Assembly: GCA_903813345.2 (NCBI GenBank)
Contig: CAIIXF020000011.1
Location: forward strand, 32,294,166-32,358,165
Origin: Owenia fusiformis
Lineage: Eukaryota; Annelida; Polychaeta; Sabellida; Oweniidae
Direction: 5' to 3'
DNA: 64,000 nucleotides
In this document: in pieces, positions 59,651 to 64,000 of the stretch
How the letters are laid out: the number at the start of each line of letters is the position of its first letter
Numbering within the stretch: the first letter of the stretch is position 1
Translations under genes and position numbers: made by a program
The notes under the pieces: model-generated
Seen by the model: only the letters and a program-made list of their open reading frames with translations
Databases searched by the model: none
What the model was told of the DNA's origin: nothing

Positions 59651-62600
59651 GTCTTATAGGTGGGGGTACATTAGGTTTGCGCTGAAGTTGAATCAGTTTT
59701 TTCACTTTTGCTCGTGGGTGATCCTTTTCTGATTCATTATACTCTTTCAGTTTCTTTTCAAATTCGCTTAAGCCAGAGGGGAATTTTCTGTTCATTGGTG
59801 GGTTCTTTAGTGTAGATGGAATGAGGTCATCAATGTCAGGCACAACCTGGAGTGGTCCACTTCTATTATACATAGCTCTCCTGAAAAATACAGGTTATGT
59901 GTACATTTCTAGAATCTTGGGTCCCTACAGGATAATTTTCTGTTCAGCAGGTATCATTTTTGACATCATTATTGGAAAAAGGCAGAGTGGCCAGGCTTTT
60001 TTATTTTTCCCTATAATTGCAAATTGTGAGTCTTGAATTCCCTTAACTAACAGAAAACAGGTTGAATGGGTAAGTTATCAGATGATCTAAAAGGCAATGC
60101 TTAACAGCTAATCAATTTGTAAGAGCCTTAAATAAATAAACAGGTTACATGTTATCAATTTGTGTCACTGACCATTTTACCATGATTGAGCAAATAGCTT
60201 TTCAATATTTGTTGAATGTCAGAATCCTACAATGTTATTATGATGCCATAAAGGGTATCTACCTTGTTACTATGATGTCATAAAGGGTGTTATGGCATCA
60301 TAATGGGTACCTACCATGTTATTATGATGTCATAAAGGATACCTACCATGTTATGGTGTCACAATGGGTACCTACCATGTTGTTATGATTCCATGAAGGG
60401 CCTCTAGAACTTGGCTGGCAGTGAGCCTTTCTTTGGGGTCCAATACCAAGAGCTGTTTAATGAGGCCACTGGTACTGTCCTGTACCCCCCTAGAAATAGT
60501 TCACAATATGGTAGGACATGTTAATAATAAAAACTTATATTTGCAATGACTTAACTGACTTTTTCTATACTAATCTCAAAAATTCAATGGTAATTAGAGG
60601 AATCTTAAATTTCTGAAATCAATAAAGCTAGCACTATTTCATAGTTTTTTAAAAATATTACAGCATTTCATATTTTTCAACTAGATTTAAGTAACCCAAT
60701 GTTTACTTACAAGGGTGGTATTGTAAAGTCTGCTGTCTTGATCTTCTTAAATAGTTTGATGGGATCACTGTCATAGAAGGGAAACTGGCCATACAGCATG
60801 GTGAACAGAACAACTCCCAGGGCCCACATATCACTGGGCTTGCCTAAGTAAGGTTTACCTGAATATAGAAGTTATATTATATTGAACAGTGTGGCGGGGT
60901 AACTGTCATAGAAAGGATAAAGTTTTGCACATCTACAAGTAAGTAAGTGTAAATAAGCACAATGGGCAACATTATGTACTGAAACAGCCCTTATGGACCA
61001 TTTAAGGTTGTACCTACCACTCAGTACATCTGGACTGATGTATGCTGGACTCCCACGTTGATCTTTCAAAGGATCATCTTCACAGACGAGATGTTTGCCA
61101 AGGCAGAAGTTGGTAATTGTCACACGTAGGCTGCGTTTATTCAGCATCATATTACCAAGCTTCAGATCTCGGTGGACAATATTTTTCTGAAAATAATGAA
61201 ATATATTTTGTACTAGGCCTAGTCTTAAACTCTTTCTATTTTGGACTCATGTGACAACCAATTGGTGAAAAAGACAATGAAATTGGAATCTGTTCTAAAA
61301 TACACTGTATATGATATCTTGCTTACAATAATACATGTTTTCTCCTACATGAATCAAAATTACTAGATTAAAGTATAATATATTACAAAGCAATACTTTT
61401 ATGTCCAAACCAGTTTTTTATCTCTTCTCAGAACAAGTATCAAATCAGGCAAGTAAATAACAGAGAAGGTGTCCAAATAATGTAATGAAATTGTGCAAAA
61501 AGGAACCTGTTTTGTTTAAGGATTTAAGCCCTGGACTCAATGCATTGTTTGCTGAATCATACCATGAAGGTGTTGTTTCCAAATCTTTGCATGACCCCGC
61601 AGCGGGAATGCAAACAACGTGCCTGAGTGGAATGAAGCAGCTACAATGCATTGAGTCTTGGTCTTAAATTCTTTTCACACATTGCAAAATATTTTCTACA
61701 AAATCATCTAAAAGAAACAAAATCACAAAAGAACACATTTTCAATAAAATTTTGGCAAGTTATCAAATCCAATGTGAAAAGTCCTTTCATCACCATGAAA
61801 AGTGTGACCTTGAGTGTGTTATTGATAATTTTATGCACTGCTGTCATGTGAAATACTGTGTTCGGATTGGCTGGAATCAAACCCCCCTTGCTTAGCTCTA
61901 CATGAATTCAGATTTAATCCACAGCCCATCTACCATCAAAATCAATTTCATTTTTCTACAAAATAAATATCAATTTGGACGCCATTAGATGCCCCTTAAA
62001 CAGAACTGACTAATATTATGTTTGTACCTTGTGCAGATTCTCTACAACTCTGACGATGTCGTAGAATATTATTACAGCCTCTCTTTCAGTTAACTTTTTC
62101 TCTTTTATGACGTAATGTTGTAAATTCACCAAGTCCTTGTTTTTATCGCTGAACTCATGAGGTACTAAGCAGTCAAGGACCAATACAATTCTCTTTTTAA
62201 AATGTTGATGTGTGGCTCCTATGGAAGGTGAAAGGTTGGATGGTGGTGTGTGACTAGATGAATGACTAGATGATGGTATCGATTGGCTTGAAGAGTGTAT
62301 TGATTGATTTGGTGATTGCATTGATTGGCTTGAAGGGTGTATTGATTGATTTGGTGATTGCATTGATTGGCTTGAAGAGTGTATTGATTGATTTGACGAG
62401 TGTATTGATTGGGTGGGTGATTGTATTGCTTGACTTGGTAACTTCATCGTTTGATTTGATGACAATAATTGTTCATTTTGGCTTTTGCTCATGTTTGATA
62501 CAGTCACACTTCTAGAGAGTGCCGACCTTGTTGTTTTTGGTTCACATGAATCATCCCTTGACCTTAAATAAGATGTCCTGGCTATTGAGACTTTCCCACC

Positions 62601-62840
62601 AGTTGTTGAACAATTGCTAATTGTATCTGATGATGTAACTGAATCAACAGAAGTCGTAGATTCAGAGGAAGCCGTACGGCTCACAACAGCTCTCTTGACG
62701 AGCCTGCCACTTGATGATGTCACACTGCGACTTTCAGATGATGCAGTCCGTGTTCTAGAGCTTAATTTAGATGCTGATTTTGTTGTTTTTGAAGATTTAT
62801 GTGAAGTTTTTATGACAACTCTGTCTTCTGCAGCTAAATC
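59577..62840 (-). CDS. STK40: Serine/threonine kinase-like protein STK40 (SgK495), 3' five exons
   Basis: Minus-strand exons: 62840-62028, 61186-61018, 60858-60711, 60489-60376, 59880-59577 (1548 nt, 515 residues), GT/AG with matching phases. Kinase-fold landmarks: 'KKRIVLVLDCLVPHEFSD', 'NLQHYVIKEKKLTEREAVI', 'HRDLKLGN', then 'TNFCLGKHL' where active kinases have DFG, 'GSPAYISPDVLSG', 'GKPSDMWALGVVLF', and C-terminal 'GPLQVVPDIDD' and 'PPIRRLNEDAQAMTS'. These match STK40, a Tribbles-related pseudokinase that acts as a COP1 ubiquitin-ligase adaptor; the missing DFG fits that. 'VVPDIDD' resembles a VP-type COP1-binding motif (inference). Oddities: a Ser-rich insert of about 190 residues in the N-lobe, a repeat array at one donor and another at the stop codon. 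The N-terminal exon(s) lie beyond 64000. Confidence 0.93.
60240..60390 (-). repeat. Tandem array of splice-donor-like units in an STK40 intron
   Basis: About four units of roughly 40 bp, each containing on the minus strand 'cat(a/c)ataacatggtagg'-like sequence. The first is the true exon end and donor (TG|GTAGGT at 60376); the CATGGTAGGTA word recurs at about 60350 and 60318, and as CAAGGTAGATA at 60266. Confidence 0.8.
61505..61860. mobile_element. Inverted-repeat element (uninterrupted copy of the 13735-14165 family)
   Basis: 'ggatttaagccctggactca' at the left and 'gcattgagtcttggtctta' at the right are inverted; the sequence continues with segments also seen at 13650-13735. A partial copy is at 38985-39060. 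Lies in an STK40 intron. Confidence 0.65.
62205..62810 (-). other. Ser-rich insert within the STK40 kinase domain exon
   Basis: Encodes about 190 residues dominated by Ser, Thr and Gln, including seven-residue repeats of the form QSIHSSS / QSMQSPN (21-bp units, about 62265-62440). The insert falls between 'QDLAAED' and 'KKRIVLVLDCL'; vertebrate STK40 has only a short linker there. It reads without stops through the same exon as conserved kinase sequence, so it is probably translated. Confidence 0.75.
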
Positions 62841-63960
62841 CTGAAAACATTTTTTAACATGTTCAATTTTAAAGCAATATATGAATAAATAGTGGGTCAT
62901 TTTGCAAGAAAAAAGGCAATAAAAAAGTTAAAAAATATCTCAACGATTTTTGGGTTTCAGAGAATACATAGGTTAGAATAACTGTAATCTAATAGATAAG
63001 AAAAGGCAAATGTGTTATGAACTACAGTAGAACCTGTAATTCTGAACACCTGGCTAATCCGAACACCTTCCAATTTGAACACTTTTTTTCGGTCCCATTT
63101 TTTCCTTCCATTGACTCTCAGGTTAAAAAAACTTGAAATCTGAACACCTCCTAATCTGAACAGTGAACAACCAGGTTTGAAAAACTGACCTGTCTAATCT
63201 GAACATTTTTATCAGAAATCAAATGTCTGGACATTTCAACAATAGCCACATACTGAGTCAATGTTCTAGTTGTTATTTATCTTTACATATACAATGTAAT
63301 CAAAGCACCAATATTGTCCTAATTAAATTATTTAGTCTCAGACACATCCCTAATTTGTGGAAAACAACAGGATGTTTTGGAAAGGTGTGAATACAGGCGT
63401 TAATTGGTTTATCCTATTACAAAAGAACTGAATGTTTTATGTTTGGATTAAGAAGATACTTGATTTATCATTATTACAAATTACCTGGATGTTTTTGATT
63501 TGGATTAAGAGAAAGGTGAGAATCAAGGAGATAATTGGGTTATCCTTATTGTAAATGAACTGGATGTTTTTGATTTGGATTATGAACAGGTTCTTACTGT
63601 TTTATATCCCACGGGTCTGTTATGATAGCTAAGATTCAATCAGTAAATGTTTTATAATCACAAAGATAACACAGACACATTTGCAGACAAGATTGTATCA
63701 CGAGAAAGAGAAAAAATTCAACCATAATATAAGTCATTTGATTAGCATAAGATTTCGTATGAGACTATCATATACTTCTACAGTGTATTACAAAGTTTTT
63801 GCCAAAATATAGAGTTATTTTTCCTAAAATAATGAAGTTGTTCAAAATGTAAATAAAACATAGCATATAGGCTATAGGCATATTGTAGAATGAACACATC
63901 AACAACATGTATTGTTTTCTGACTAGGTATTAAGTGTTCAATATAGTGTACTGAACAATG
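62841..63960. other. STK40 intron sequence with a pogo-like MITE remnant
   Basis: Contains CAGTAGAACCTGT preceded by TA at 63025 with internal 'tctgaacacc' repeats to about 63210, similar to 40042-40227. No further STK40 exon was recognised. Confidence 0.5.
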
Positions 63961-63965
63961 AAAAT

Positions 63966-63984
63966 CCCCCCCCCCCCCCCCCCC
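63966..63984. repeat. C homopolymer (19 nt)
   Basis: Uninterrupted run of C. Length in the assembly may be unreliable. Confidence 0.85.
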
Positions 63985-64000
63985 GACCAACAAAATGAAC

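Noticed and set aside
62270-62515. Plus-strand ORF with IGLKSVLIDLV repeats
   Set aside because: Antisense frame of the STK40 Ser-rich repeat; hydrophobic appearance comes from the reverse complement of Ser/Gln codons.

Overview
This is a eukaryotic, AT-rich stretch with spliced genes, long introns and very many DNA transposons and retroelements. The gene content (an anoctamin, the pseudokinase STK40, secreted NTF2-like proteins) and the repeat content (Ngaro-type tyrosine-recombinase retroelement, Penelope-like and LINE fragments, hAT and TA-target miniature elements, arrays starting with CCGTCCGTCC) fit a marine bilaterian invertebrate. I cannot fix the phylum from the sequence alone.

Layout. 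(1) 1-39,250: a cluster of minus-strand four-exon genes for small secreted proteins with a predicted NTF2-like (SnoaL/DUF4440-like) fold. Five copies have recognisable exons: A 2079-3008 (last exon off the left edge), B 11762-13526, C 16852-20667, D 25610-26991 and E 36648-39231. There is also an orphan last exon at 23301-23400. A, B and C share an acidic Ser/Glu-rich leader and form one clade; D and E form another. Segments 158-6660 and 17459-22767 are a recent duplication carrying A and C, and the differences between them expose several clean insertions. A 4.4 kb fold-back element (6945-11361) lies between A and B. (2) 28,519-33,327: a nearly complete Ngaro-like element with gag, RT/RNase H and tyrosine recombinase ORFs and split direct repeats. 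(3) 37,700-38,975: a 51-bp minisatellite in intron 1 of gene E. (4) 40,843-53,141 (+): the 3' half of an anoctamin (TMEM16) gene in eight exons, covering the Ca2+-binding helices, with introns full of repeats. (5) 59,577-62,840 (-): the 3' five exons of STK40, convergent with the anoctamin gene, with a large Ser-rich insert in the kinase N-lobe.

Cross-cutting pattern: several short tandem duplications start from exon edges (anoctamin exon 52336-52441, a diverged exon copy at 48138, the STK40 splice-donor array at 60240-60390, the STK40 stop-codon array at 59105-59650, and the gene E 3' end). Most long single-frame ORFs in the window are chance frames in repeats.
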